NCBI RefSeq assembly: GCF_000582685.1
Contig: NZ_KK073768.1
Location: 3,532,232 to 3,596,231 of the forward strand
Length of the DNA stretch: 64,000 nt
Source: [Scytonema hofmanni] UTEX 2349
GTDB taxonomy: Bacteria > Cyanobacteriota > Cyanobacteriia > Cyanobacteriales > Nostocaceae
Reading direction: 5' to 3'
The notes beneath the pieces were generated by a model, which ran no database searches, was not told where the DNA came from, and worked only from the letters and a program-made list of their open reading frames with translations. Below, piece after piece: positions 16,665-26,863 of this stretch. Within the stretch, counting starts at the first letter, position 1; every line of letters begins with the position of its first letter. The position numbers and the translations under genes are program-made.

Positions 16665-18041
16665 CTAAACTGAACCGACAACGAATGTCTGCGACTGTCT
16701 TTGATTTTGACGCCGATCGCACATAACCATCTTCACGCCACTAGCTGGGTAACAAATCAGACCTCCAAATTTGGGACGTTCTGGACGCTTACTAACTAGC
16801 TCCAATTGATAACGTGAAAGAATAGTTGCTAATATAAGTTTCATTTCAAATAAGGCAAAAGTCCCGCCAATACACACACGAGAACCACCACCAAATGGGA
16901 GAAATTCGTAGGGGGAAAATTGTTTTTCTAAAAAGCGCTCTGGCTGAAATTCTTTTGGATTGGGGTATAAATCTTCGCGCTGATGTGTGGAATAAATATT
17001 ACCAATAAGTATTGTACCGGGATTCAACTCATAGCCCATCACCTCAACGGTCGATTCTACCAATCGAGGAAATGCAAACAACTGAGTTGGGTAAATTCGC
17101 AAAGCTTCATTACAAACAGCACTTAGGTAGGGTAATGTGACAATGCTCATGGGGTCTGGGTTTTCACCAAGACTATCAAGTTCTGATAGTAGGCGCGATC
17201 GCACAGCAGGTAAACGATGAATCCAATACAAAGACCAAGCGATCGCAGTTCCTGAAGCATCACCAGCTGCAAATATAGGAGATAATAACAGATCCCGTAC
17301 TTCTTCATTGCTTAATGCTTGACGTGTTTCATCTTCAGCAAAGATCAGATCGCTAATCATATCAGTGCGTGAAAAATCTGCTTGCTTACGACGTTCTTCA
17401 ACCTCAGTCAATAGCAATTGAAAAACTTCTTGTCGAAGGTGGAGGAGATATCCTTGTGGACTCCATCGACCTAAATCTCTTTCTCCAAAAATATTCTTCA
17501 GAATCTTATCTATTGGTGATTGTCCATATCTCAGAATAGAAATAAACAAATGCTTGATTTTCTCAGAAATCTTTCCTTCAGTTAAACCCATTACAACTTC
17601 TATACCCACTCGTAAGGTGATATCTTCAATTGTTGGGTATGCAACGAAAGGTTTTCCAATCACCTGTTTACTCATAATCTTTTCTGTGAGTTCGCAGATA
17701 CGTCGTCCACAGGCTTGCATTCGCGCTCCGTGAAAAGATTGCATTAAGAGCTTACGCCGATTTTTATGAATTAAGTCATCAAGTTGAAGAACTCCTTGAT
17801 TTCCTGTCATCAATGCGAAATCTCGGTTTAACGCACCTCTAGCTGCAATTTCGTTAGTATTTGTGAAAATCTCCTTTATTCCTAAGGGATTGCTGATATA
17901 AACAATTGGTGTAGAACCAGACATTAGAGTAACTATATCACCATAACGTTTGGAAATAGCATTCATATAGCCAAAGGGATCAGCCTCGAATTGCAGAGTT
18001 ATCAACCAAGAAGGAGTTTTCGGTCCTGGTGGTAGTTTCAT
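16665..18041 (-). CDS. Cytochrome P450 (CYP110-like)
   Basis: A 458-residue soluble P450. It has the proline-rich N terminus KLPPGPKTP, the I-helix oxygen-binding region FAAGDASGTAIAW, the ExxR motif in NEALRIYPT and the heme-Cys loop FGGGSRVCIGG (Cys near residue 390). The overall pattern is that of cyanobacterial CYP110 enzymes, several of which hydroxylate fatty acids or terpenes. It starts 18 bp after the terminal NRPS stop codon, so it is very likely co-transcribed and used to hydroxylate the lipid chain or peptide. A redox partner is not encoded nearby. Confidence 0.93.
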   Translation of the reverse strand: MKLPPGPKTPSWLITLQFEADPFGYMNAISKRYGDIVTLMSGSTPIVYISNPLGIKEIFTNTNEIAARGALNRDFALMTGNQGVLQLDDLIHKNRRKLLMQSFHGARMQACGRRICELTEKIMSKQVIGKPFVAYPTIEDITLRVGIEVVMGLTEGKISEKIKHLFISILRYGQSPIDKILKNIFGERDLGRWSPQGYLLHLRQEVFQLLLTEVEERRKQADFSRTDMISDLIFAEDETRQALSNEEVRDLLLSPIFAAGDASGTAIAWSLYWIHRLPAVRSRLLSELDSLGENPDPMSIVTLPYLSAVCNEALRIYPTQLFAFPRLVESTVEVMGYELNPGTILIGNIYSTHQREDLYPNPKEFQPERFLEKQFSPYEFLPFGGGSRVCIGGTFALFEMKLILATILSRYQLELVSKRPERPKFGGLICYPASGVKMVMCDRRQNQRQSQTFVVGSV

Positions 18042-18059
18042 CAGCTTCTTTTACTCCCA

Positions 18060-21000
18060 TTATCTATTTAGTTTGCACACAGCATTATCGATACAATTTC
18101 TCAGATGTTTAGCTAATTCTTGAATATGAGGTTCAACGAAAATCGAGAAATGATCGCCAGCAACTTCAATTACTTCAATAGGTTGACTATAATATTTACC
18201 CCAGCCCAGTAAGGGGTCATCAGTACTCCATTCTGGATTGTGAAAGTCATGAATAATTTCCTCCTTAGCTCGAAATAGAGTTATAGACTGAGGATAAACC
18301 TGGGGAACATAATCTCGCATAGCTTGAACATGGGCTTTAAAAAGTTTGTAATAACGAAGAAAATCTTGAATTTCTGCATCGCTAAAGATAAAATTGATCT
18401 TCTGATTAATCAAATTGATTTGCTCAGTTAACGACAAATCTTGAAGTTCTTCAAAAGGTACTGAAAAATCTATATTATTATCAGTTTTTATTGATTCAGC
18501 TATGCGAAGTAAAAATTTTGCATCGTCATCGTCTGTGGATTCAATGGGTGTTTCTGATAATATGGCATCGATAACAACCAATAAAGCTACTGTTTGTCCC
18601 TGTTTTTGTAATTGTTGCGCTATTTCAAAGGCTAATACACCGCCGTAACAATGACCACCTAAAAGATAAGGACCATTTGGCTGTACTTTACGAATTTCTT
18701 GCAGGTAGCGAGTTGCTGTTTCTTCTACCGAAATAATTTCTGGTTTATCTTTTTCTAGCGTATCTTCCAAAGCATAAAGTGGATAATCTTCACCAAGCCT
18801 CTTGGATAAATTAAAGTATGGGCTAATATTTCCACCAGCCCCATGCATACAGAAGAAAGGTATTTTGTTACCAGAAGAGTTAATTGCTACTAGAGGAGAA
18901 TTAGAACTCTGGCGGAATGGCTGACTAACAATAGTCGCTAGTTTTTCAATTGTAGGATTTTCAAAAAGAGTAGACAGTGGAAGATTATGTCCAAATTTGT
19001 CTTGAATCTGAGCCATCAAGCGGACAGCTAAAAATGAGTGACCACCCAATTCAAAAAAGTTGTCCATCACGCCGATAGGACTGGTCTTAAGAAGGCTTTC
19101 CCAAAGTTTTACTAAAGCTAATTCTGTAAAATTTCGGGGATTAACGAATGATTTATTACTATTATATTGTGTAATTTCGTTATTTTGTAGGGCAAGTTTG
19201 TCTAATTTACCATTAGGTGTAAGTGGAAGCTTGTCCAGTATAACAAAAGTAGACGGTAGCATATAGTTAGGCAACTTTTGCTGCAATTCTGGCAACAATT
19301 GTGTAGCTATATCCTGTTTATCTGTCACCAGATATGCAATCAAACGCTGATTTTGTTGAGCATCGTTACTGGCAATTACAACCGATTGTTGTACGTCTGG
19401 ATGTTGTGCAATAACAGCCGCAATTTCACCTAATTCTACTCGAAAACCTCTGATTTTTACCTGTTCATCATCACGACCAAAATATTCCAGATTACCATCT
19501 TTGAGATATCGTACTAAATCGCCTGTTTTGTAAAGTTTATTTCCGGCAATAAAAGGGTTATCAATAAACCGTTCTTGAGTTAATTCAGAACGATGCAAAT
19601 ATCCTCTTGCCAATCCATCACCACCAATATAAAGTTCACCAACAACTCCTATAGGTGTTGGTTGTAAATCACGATTTAGAACATAAACCTGGGTATTGTC
19701 AATAGGACGACCAATAAGTACACTGTTTGCTTGGTCTTGCAATAAACTCGTGTCGTAGTAAGTAGCATTAGCAGAAACCTCTGATGAGCCGTAAAGGTTG
19801 ATTAGTTTGGCGAATGGTATCAATTCTCGGAAAGTTTTAACTAACTTAACAGAAAGTGCTTCTCCGCTACTTATCCAGAGTTTTAGCTGTGATAACTTCT
19901 TAGCTAGATGGCTGTAATTATCAAAAAGTAAGCGCAGTAATGAGGGTACAACTATGATACGAGTAACTTTGTGATTCGCTAGAGTTTCTATAAATAATTG
20001 CGGGTCTATTACAGTTGCATTGCTAATAATTACTGTCGGAATTCCTTGAAGTAAAGGAGCAAAAATTTCCCACACAGAATCGACAAAACTAACGGCTGTT
20101 TTCTGACAACAAACTTCTCCTTGTTTGAAAGGATAGGTTTTCCATAACCAGTGTAAGCCGTTGACTGTACCGCGATGAGTGCCAAGAACGCCTTTAGGTG
20201 TTCCAGTTGAACCAGAAGTGTAGATAATATAGGCGAGATTATCAGATGAAGAGATATTAATGGGATTTTCAGAACTTTCTTGAGCAATTTCGTCTTTGTG
20301 GATATCTAAGCAAACGGTTTTAGCTGAAGATAATAACAGTTTTTCTAATATCTCCTGTTGGGTAATTAACAGCAATGCTTGAGAATCAGAGAGCATAAAA
20401 TTCAGACGCTCCACTGGATAACTTGGGTCAAGGGGAATGTAGGCTCCCCCAGCTTTAAGAATAGCTAAAATTCCCACTACCATATCTAGGTCGCGTTCCA
20501 GACATATAGCAACCAGGGTTTCTTTTGTTATACCCTGTTTTTGTAAATAATGTGCAAGCTGATTAACTCTATGGTTAAGTTGACAATAAGTTAGTTCTTC
20601 AGACTCGCTAATTAATGCTAAAGAATCAGGTGTTAGTTCAACTTGCTGTTCAAATAATTGATGCAGAGATACATCTTGAGGATAGTCTGCAAGAGTTTGA
20701 TTAAACTTAAATAATAGTTGCTCTCGCTCAGAAGTAGTTAGTAACGACAACTCATTAAGGTGTTGCTCTGGATTAGTAACGATATTTTCTAATAAAGTCT
20801 GGAAATTGTTGATAAATTGGGTAATCGTTGTTGAATCAAAAATATCCGTGTTGTACTCCAAATACCCTGTTAATCCCTCTTGAGATTCAGACAGTGATAG
20901 AAAAATATCTAGTTGGGCTGTACCACTATCAAACTCCAAAGTACGCAAAGTTAAACCAGACACTTCTTGCACAGACACTGGGCTGTTTTGCAGGACAAAC

Positions 21001-22157
21001 ATGACTTCATAAAGTGGATTTCGACTTAAGTCGCGTTCGGGGTGCAATTCTTCTACAAGCATCTCAAAAGGCAAATCTTGATGTGCATAAGCATCAAGAG
21101 TCACCTCACGTACTCGATGTAGAAGTTCGCGGAAACTGGGATTGCCATTGAGGTTATTACGTAACACCAAAGTATTAACAAATAAACCCAGCATTCCTTC
21201 TAATTCTGCGCGGTTGCGGTTGGCAATCGGAGAACCAATTAAGATGTCTTTTTGGTCTGTATAGCGGTATAATAATATGTTAAATGCTGCCAGCAAACTC
21301 ATAAATAAAGTGGTGTCTGCTTGCTGGCTTAATTGTCTGAGTGCATTAGTTAAAACTGTGGAGAATGTAAAGTATTGCTTGGCGCCAGTGAAAGTAGTAA
21401 CATTAGGTCGCGGACGGTCTGTGGGTAATTGTAGTACAGGAAGCTCACCGCTTAGTTGTTGCTTCCAATAATTTAATTGGGTTGCTAAGAATTTACCTTG
21501 GATGCGATCGCGTTGCCAAACTGCAAAATCTGCATACTGAATCGGGAGTTCAGGTAAGGCGGAAGGTTGATTTGTCGAGAAAGCAGCGTACAGCGTTGAC
21601 AACTCCCGCAGGAACACATTACAAGACCATCCATCTGTAATAATGTGGTGCATGGTCACAAGCAAAACGTGTTCTTCTCCACTTAAGGGCAGTAAAGTTG
21701 CTCTAACTAAAAGACATGAAGCTAAATTAAAAGCTTTTTTTGCTGACTCTGCTACAAGTTGTTTAACCTCAAATTCCCAATCTTGACCAGACAAATTTTC
21801 AAGGTTAATAATAGATAAATTCCAATTTAATTGGGGAGTAATTTCTTGTACTAGCTCTCCATTTACAAGGGTAAAATTTGTACGCCAAATTTCGTGACGC
21901 TTGAGAATTTCATTCAAGCTTTGCTGAAGTGCAGCAATATTCAGATTTCCTTGTATATGAAAAGCAATGGGAATATTGTAGAAAGAACTCCCGTGATAAA
22001 GGTGGTCAATAAACCACAGTCTTTGTTGGGAGAAAGATAAGGGAATATTTTTAAAGTCTTGTCGCTTGGGAATAATATCAGCTTGAAGCTTTCCTCCCTT
22101 CCATTTTTCTAAAAGGGCTTTTTTCGCTGGTGATAAATTAGAGTGTTGTTTATCCAT
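18060..22157 (-). CDS. Terminal NRPS: C-A(beta-alanine)-PCP-TE
   Basis: A 1365-residue module. C at about 38-470 (MHHIITDGWS). A at about 490-985: at the usual Asp235 position there is Val (SFVDSVWEIF), and the ten pocket positions read V-D-W-V-I-S-L-A-N-K, one change from the beta-alanine code VDWVISLADK. Loss of Asp235 fits a substrate without an alpha-amino group. PCP at about 1010-1080 (LGGHSFLA). TE at about 1095-1360 with nucleophile motif GGHCYGG, i.e. Cys in place of Ser. It should add beta-alanine to the polyketide from the preceding protein and release the product. It follows that PKS gene by 20 bp. Confidence 0.92.
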   Translation of the reverse strand: MDKQHSNLSPAKKALLEKWKGGKLQADIIPKRQDFKNIPLSFSQQRLWFIDHLYHGSSFYNIPIAFHIQGNLNIAALQQSLNEILKRHEIWRTNFTLVNGELVQEITPQLNWNLSIINLENLSGQDWEFEVKQLVAESAKKAFNLASCLLVRATLLPLSGEEHVLLVTMHHIITDGWSCNVFLRELSTLYAAFSTNQPSALPELPIQYADFAVWQRDRIQGKFLATQLNYWKQQLSGELPVLQLPTDRPRPNVTTFTGAKQYFTFSTVLTNALRQLSQQADTTLFMSLLAAFNILLYRYTDQKDILIGSPIANRNRAELEGMLGLFVNTLVLRNNLNGNPSFRELLHRVREVTLDAYAHQDLPFEMLVEELHPERDLSRNPLYEVMFVLQNSPVSVQEVSGLTLRTLEFDSGTAQLDIFLSLSESQEGLTGYLEYNTDIFDSTTITQFINNFQTLLENIVTNPEQHLNELSLLTTSEREQLLFKFNQTLADYPQDVSLHQLFEQQVELTPDSLALISESEELTYCQLNHRVNQLAHYLQKQGITKETLVAICLERDLDMVVGILAILKAGGAYIPLDPSYPVERLNFMLSDSQALLLITQQEILEKLLLSSAKTVCLDIHKDEIAQESSENPINISSSDNLAYIIYTSGSTGTPKGVLGTHRGTVNGLHWLWKTYPFKQGEVCCQKTAVSFVDSVWEIFAPLLQGIPTVIISNATVIDPQLFIETLANHKVTRIIVVPSLLRLLFDNYSHLAKKLSQLKLWISSGEALSVKLVKTFRELIPFAKLINLYGSSEVSANATYYDTSLLQDQANSVLIGRPIDNTQVYVLNRDLQPTPIGVVGELYIGGDGLARGYLHRSELTQERFIDNPFIAGNKLYKTGDLVRYLKDGNLEYFGRDDEQVKIRGFRVELGEIAAVIAQHPDVQQSVVIASNDAQQNQRLIAYLVTDKQDIATQLLPELQQKLPNYMLPSTFVILDKLPLTPNGKLDKLALQNNEITQYNSNKSFVNPRNFTELALVKLWESLLKTSPIGVMDNFFELGGHSFLAVRLMAQIQDKFGHNLPLSTLFENPTIEKLATIVSQPFRQSSNSPLVAINSSGNKIPFFCMHGAGGNISPYFNLSKRLGEDYPLYALEDTLEKDKPEIISVEETATRYLQEIRKVQPNGPYLLGGHCYGGVLAFEIAQQLQKQGQTVALLVVIDAILSETPIESTDDDDAKFLLRIAESIKTDNNIDFSVPFEELQDLSLTEQINLINQKINFIFSDAEIQDFLRYYKLFKAHVQAMRDYVPQVYPQSITLFRAKEEIIHDFHNPEWSTDDPLLGWGKYYSQPIEVIEVAGDHFSIFVEPHIQELAKHLRNCIDNAVCKLNR

Positions 22158-22177
22158 TGCTAATAATTATTTATGAA

Positions 22178-25100
22178 TTACAAATTATTTAAGAGAACCG
22201 CTACTTCTTCCTCAGATAATTCTTCAATTTTTTCCAAAAGAAGTTGCTCAATCATTTCTGCTTGTTTGGCTGGTATCATTCCTTGCGAGAAAAGGTCGCG
22301 CAGTGGTAAGTCTACAGGAAATTTTGCTCGCAATCGAGAAACTAATTGAGTTGCAATCAGGGAGTCTCCTCCTAACTCATAGAAATTATCGTAAATACCA
22401 ACTTCTGCAATTCCAAGTACCTCTTGCCATATCTCTATAATTTGCTTTTCTAACTCATTTTTAGGAGCAATATAGGCATTACTAACGTTAGGTCTAGAAT
22501 AACGCGGGGATGAATCTAATTGATTGAAAGATTTTGAATTAGCTAAAGAGTCTAGGTTAAATGTATGATTTTTTCTGGCATCAATATCTACTGTAGAAAC
22601 AATAATCTGAGTTCTTTCACTTAAAGAAAATACTCGTTTAAATACTTCTACAGTTTCTGTTGGCGTAATAGCTAATTCTGACCCAGATACTTGCTCAAGC
22701 GTTGTTTGTTCCTGGTTCGCATTCAGTTGTAATTTATCCCAATTTATAATATACCACGGCAAATAATTATTTTGGTTGTGTCGGTTAGTAAAGATATCAA
22801 TCAATTGATTCCCTGCTGAATATAAGCCTAATCCAAATCCTCCTAAAATGGAAGATAAAGAAGAAAAAATGATACAAAAGTCTAAGTTTAGATTCTGTAA
22901 AACTTGTTCTAATACTGTAATATTACAAAGTTGTGAATCCAAGAATTTTTGTAATTCTATTTTACCAATTTCTGGAATGGAACCAAATATATTTTCGCGC
23001 TTTATTCCATCTGAATAAATGACCCCGTTAATTTGTCCAATATTTTCAGATGCAAGGCTTTGAGACATTTGCTCATAATTAGTTGTATCTGCACGCATCA
23101 ACAAAATTTTTGCACCTAATTTCTCTAATGCAAGCAATTGTTGAATTTTGCAACTCACTTCATCATCTGGAGTATGAGTTTCAAGCCATTGTGAGAAATC
23201 ATCTTTTTCTGGGAAAGCTAAATCCTCAATAAATATCAGTTGTGCTTGGAAAGTTTTTGTTAAATATTCTGCAAGCACAGCTTCAATACTTTCTAAACCA
23301 CCAGGAAACAGGTAAACACCCTGTTTTCTGAATGGTATTTTTTCGTCAACTACTGACTCCAAGCGAATTGGCTCAAATGTTTGTACCCAACGATAGCGAT
23401 CGCGATAAGCAACAATCAAGTCTGAAGATAGAGCCGTAAACTCGCTTAAAAGTTGGTCAATAATATTACTGTTATAATTTTCCTCTCTATCCTCAGATCC
23501 TTGGCGATTTGTTAAGGCAATATCAATACACCGACAGGTAATATTAGGATATTCTTGAGGAATAACTTTGCATAAACCTAATATTGTTGCTTTTTCTGGG
23601 TCTAGTTTTTCATTACCATTGACTTCTTGAATGTTGTTCGATATAACCCAAAGTTGTAAGTTATTGTCTATAATGGCAGTGCGATCGCCTACGGCGGGGC
23701 GTAGCCCATCGCTATTTTTGAGCTTACTAAGGCTCTGCGTTAAAAACAGTAGACTGTTGAATTCTAAATATTTTCTAGATTGACGATTTTCTGGTTTGTT
23801 GATGCTCCATAAATAAGCAATGTTTTGGGGAATTTTACCGAATAAAATTAATTCTTGAAACAAAGTGTCATAGTCTTCCCATCTATATGGATTAATTGTA
23901 TAAACACCATCGCTTAGTTTACTAAACTGTTCTCCTTGTTTAACCGTAATGACATTTTTACCTTGATTTGGCAACGCATTACTTAATTTTTCACCAACTC
24001 CAAAGTCATCAACAAAAAATAGCCACTCATCTTGTGTAGATTCTATTTGTTCGGAGGATGAATTAGGCAGCAAAGAGCGTTTCCATGAAGGAACATAAAA
24101 CCAGTCGGCAATATCTTGTTTATTATCTAATTTGACTGACTTACTATTTAAAGAAGGCGATGGGGATTTAGCATCAATCCAGTATCTTTGTCGCTCAAAA
24201 GGATAGGTAGGCAAAGGCAAACGATGACGCTGCTCGTGAGTATAAAATCCCGACCAGTCAATCTCTACACCAAAAAGCCACAAGCGACCTAATGTTTGCA
24301 ACAAAAAGCTAACATCTGATTGTTGCTCTTTAACATGGCGTAATGAAGTTAGTACTTGTTGTTTGGTTTTTTTCTCTAAATGCTGTGTTGTTAATGTGCT
24401 TAATGTCCGTCCTGGTCCCACTTCTAGAAAAACGCCTTCAAACTGCTTTAACAGTAGAGATATTCCATCTGAAAATCTCACAGTTTGTCGTAAATGTTGA
24501 CTCCAGTAGTTGGGATTTGTGGCTTGTTCTTCTGTAATCCAAGTACCAGTTACATTGGAAATAAAGCGTATGCGTGGTGGGTTCAGTTTGATTGTTTTGA
24601 TCGCCTGAATAAATGGTTCCAATATTGGTTCCATCATTACAGAATGGAACGCATGAGATGTATGCAACAGTTGACATTCAACTTGTTGAGAGGATAATTG
24701 ATTTTTTAGTGTAGCAACTGCCTCACAGCTACCCGAAACTACACAAGAAGATGGACTGTTAATGACTGCAATTTCTAGAGCAGCATCAGCCAAGAGCGAT
24801 CGCACATCTTTTTCTGGAAGTGCAATTGCCAGCATCTTTCCTGGAGATAACTGTTGCATCAGTTGTCCCCTTTTTGCCACAAGTGCTAAGGCATCTTCTA
24901 AGGAAAATACACCTGCTAAGGTTGCTGCAACATATTCCCCGATGCTGTGACCAATCATTGCTTCTGGACGCACTCCCCATGACATTAATAACTGAGCTAG
25001 GGCGTACTCTGTAACAAATAATGCGCTTTGGGTGAGGGCTGTTTGTTCTAGTTGCTTTGCAGCAGTTTCGGTATCTTGTTCGCTGGGGTAAAGTAGGGAG

Positions 25101-26830
25101 CGGATATCAAGACCGAGGTGGGGTTGCAAAATCAGAGCGCAACTATCTACGTGTTTCGCAAATGTCGGTTCGACTTTGTACAGTTCTCGACCCATGTTTG
25201 CATATTGTGACCCTTGTCCCGAAAACATGAAGATGACTGGCTGTTCTCTATGCTCCTGATATGCACTAAAAACCCGTTGTTGGTCTTGTGTTTCCAGAGC
25301 AATTACAGCATCTTTAATGTTTTGGCACACCAACATTTGGCGATGGTTAAAAGCTCTACGACCCACTTGTAGAGTATGAGCGACATTGGCTAAATTTATA
25401 TCTGGATATTGTTTAAAATAGTCAACCAAATTTGTAGTTGCAGTTTCAAGTGCTGAACTAGTTTTGGTTGATACTAATATTAATTGCCAAGGTCTAGAAT
25501 CATCAAAATATTCAATTTCCGGAGCTTCTTCCAGAATTATATGGGCATTAGTTCCGCCAAAACCTAACGAACTAACTCCTGCTCGGCGGGGAGTATTATT
25601 AGCTTTCCACTCGGTAAGTTTAGTATTAACGTAGAAGGGACTATTTACAAAATCAATCTCCGGATTGGGAGCTTCAAAATTTAAGCTAGGAGGTATTTGT
25701 TTATATTTCAATGCTAAAACAGTTTTAATCAGACTTGCTATACCAGATGCTATATCTAGATGTCCGATATTTGGTTTCACTGAACCTATAGCACAGAAGC
25801 CATTTCTTTGTGTAAAAGCACGAAAAGCTTTAGTAAGCGCCGCAATTTCCACCGGATCTCCAGTAGCAGTTCCAGTTCCATGAGTTTCTATATAAGAAAT
25901 ATCATCAGCATTAATTCCAGCATTTGCCAGAGCCTCTACAACAACTTCAGCCTGGCCATTTACACTAGGTGCTGTATAGCTAACTTTTAAGGAACCATCA
26001 TTGTTGATTGCTGAACCTTTAATAACTGCATGAATATAATCTTTATCTGCAATAGCATCTTTTAATCTTTTTAAGACAACTATTCCAAGTCCACTGCCGA
26101 AAATAGTACCCTGTGCTTTAGAATCAAAGGCTCGACAATGACCATCAGGAGACAAAATTCCGTCCTCTTCATAGAAATAACCTGACTTTTGTGGGACTGT
26201 AACTGTAACCCCACCTGCTAAAGCAATATCACACTCTTCATCAAGTAGACTTTTGCAGGCTAAATGTACAGCAACTAATGAAGTAGAACAATAAGTTTGG
26301 ATACCTACACTTGGCCCTTTTAAATTTAATTTATACGAAATATTTGTAGTCAAGAAATCTTTATTAAGAGTATATTTATTGGAAATATCTATTAAGTTAA
26401 TGTTTTTATATATATTGTTAAAAAAGTAAGTATTTGTGCCAACACCAGCATAAACCCCAATCAAACCATTATATGTTTCTGGATCGTATCCAGCATTTTC
26501 CAGAGATGACCAGGCACATTCCATGAAGAGGCGATGTTGGGGATCTACAACTTCAGCTTCTCTAGGACTGTAACCAAAGAACCTAGCATCAAACAACTCA
26601 ATATCTTCTAGTATAGGCGCTGCTTTTACATACTGAGGGTCGTTTAAAATCGCGTCTTCAATATTTAAATCTACTAAATCATCATTGGATAAGAATGAAA
26701 TAGACTCAACTCCATTTTGGAGATTATGCCAAAATTCATCGATATTTTTTGCACCAGGAAAGCGACCAGATATTCCTACTATTGCTATATCTAAATTTGT
26801 TATGTTTTCAAGTGTTGTCTTGGTGTTCAT
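22178..26830 (-). CDS. Type I PKS: KS-AT(malonyl)-degenerate KR-ACP
   Basis: A 1550-residue module. KS at about 12-440, active-site Cys in TYCSTSL and both His motifs (ETHGTGT, NIGHLD). AT at about 535-850 with GHSIGEY and HAFH, the malonyl-CoA signature. The KR region (about 1120-1340) keeps Ser and Tyr-x3-Asn (LYSAGNQ), but the nucleotide motif reads GGLESIE instead of GGLGGIG and the catalytic Lys is missing, so it should be inactive and leave a beta-keto group. ACP near 1450-1520 (GGDSLIA), then an acidic tail. A palindromic repeat has inserted in frame (23681-23712). The AT DNA is nearly identical to that of the next PKS. Confidence 0.92.
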   Translation of the reverse strand: MNTKTTLENITNLDIAIVGISGRFPGAKNIDEFWHNLQNGVESISFLSNDDLVDLNIEDAILNDPQYVKAAPILEDIELFDARFFGYSPREAEVVDPQHRLFMECAWSSLENAGYDPETYNGLIGVYAGVGTNTYFFNNIYKNINLIDISNKYTLNKDFLTTNISYKLNLKGPSVGIQTYCSTSLVAVHLACKSLLDEECDIALAGGVTVTVPQKSGYFYEEDGILSPDGHCRAFDSKAQGTIFGSGLGIVVLKRLKDAIADKDYIHAVIKGSAINNDGSLKVSYTAPSVNGQAEVVVEALANAGINADDISYIETHGTGTATGDPVEIAALTKAFRAFTQRNGFCAIGSVKPNIGHLDIASGIASLIKTVLALKYKQIPPSLNFEAPNPEIDFVNSPFYVNTKLTEWKANNTPRRAGVSSLGFGGTNAHIILEEAPEIEYFDDSRPWQLILVSTKTSSALETATTNLVDYFKQYPDINLANVAHTLQVGRRAFNHRQMLVCQNIKDAVIALETQDQQRVFSAYQEHREQPVIFMFSGQGSQYANMGRELYKVEPTFAKHVDSCALILQPHLGLDIRSLLYPSEQDTETAAKQLEQTALTQSALFVTEYALAQLLMSWGVRPEAMIGHSIGEYVAATLAGVFSLEDALALVAKRGQLMQQLSPGKMLAIALPEKDVRSLLADAALEIAVINSPSSCVVSGSCEAVATLKNQLSSQQVECQLLHTSHAFHSVMMEPILEPFIQAIKTIKLNPPRIRFISNVTGTWITEEQATNPNYWSQHLRQTVRFSDGISLLLKQFEGVFLEVGPGRTLSTLTTQHLEKKTKQQVLTSLRHVKEQQSDVSFLLQTLGRLWLFGVEIDWSGFYTHEQRHRLPLPTYPFERQRYWIDAKSPSPSLNSKSVKLDNKQDIADWFYVPSWKRSLLPNSSSEQIESTQDEWLFFVDDFGVGEKLSNALPNQGKNVITVKQGEQFSKLSDGVYTINPYRWEDYDTLFQELILFGKIPQNIAYLWSINKPENRQSRKYLEFNSLLFLTQSLSKLKNSDGLRPAVGDRTAIIDNNLQLWVISNNIQEVNGNEKLDPEKATILGLCKVIPQEYPNITCRCIDIALTNRQGSEDREENYNSNIIDQLLSEFTALSSDLIVAYRDRYRWVQTFEPIRLESVVDEKIPFRKQGVYLFPGGLESIEAVLAEYLTKTFQAQLIFIEDLAFPEKDDFSQWLETHTPDDEVSCKIQQLLALEKLGAKILLMRADTTNYEQMSQSLASENIGQINGVIYSDGIKRENIFGSIPEIGKIELQKFLDSQLCNITVLEQVLQNLNLDFCIIFSSLSSILGGFGLGLYSAGNQLIDIFTNRHNQNNYLPWYIINWDKLQLNANQEQTTLEQVSGSELAITPTETVEVFKRVFSLSERTQIIVSTVDIDARKNHTFNLDSLANSKSFNQLDSSPRYSRPNVSNAYIAPKNELEKQIIEIWQEVLGIAEVGIYDNFYELGGDSLIATQLVSRLRAKFPVDLPLRDLFSQGMIPAKQAEMIEQLLLEKIEELSEEEVAVLLNNL
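23681..23712. repeat. HIP1-bearing palindromic repeat inserted in a PKS gene
   Basis: A 32-bp palindrome (GCGATCGCCTACGGCGGG to CCATCGC) is encoded in the inter-domain region of the PKS. It adds roughly DGLRPAVGDRTA, absent at the same place in the sister PKSs. It is a dispersed Nostocales-type repeat. Confidence 0.7.
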
Positions 26831-26863
26831 AATTTTCTAAATCAGATGAATTAACTTTAGTTT

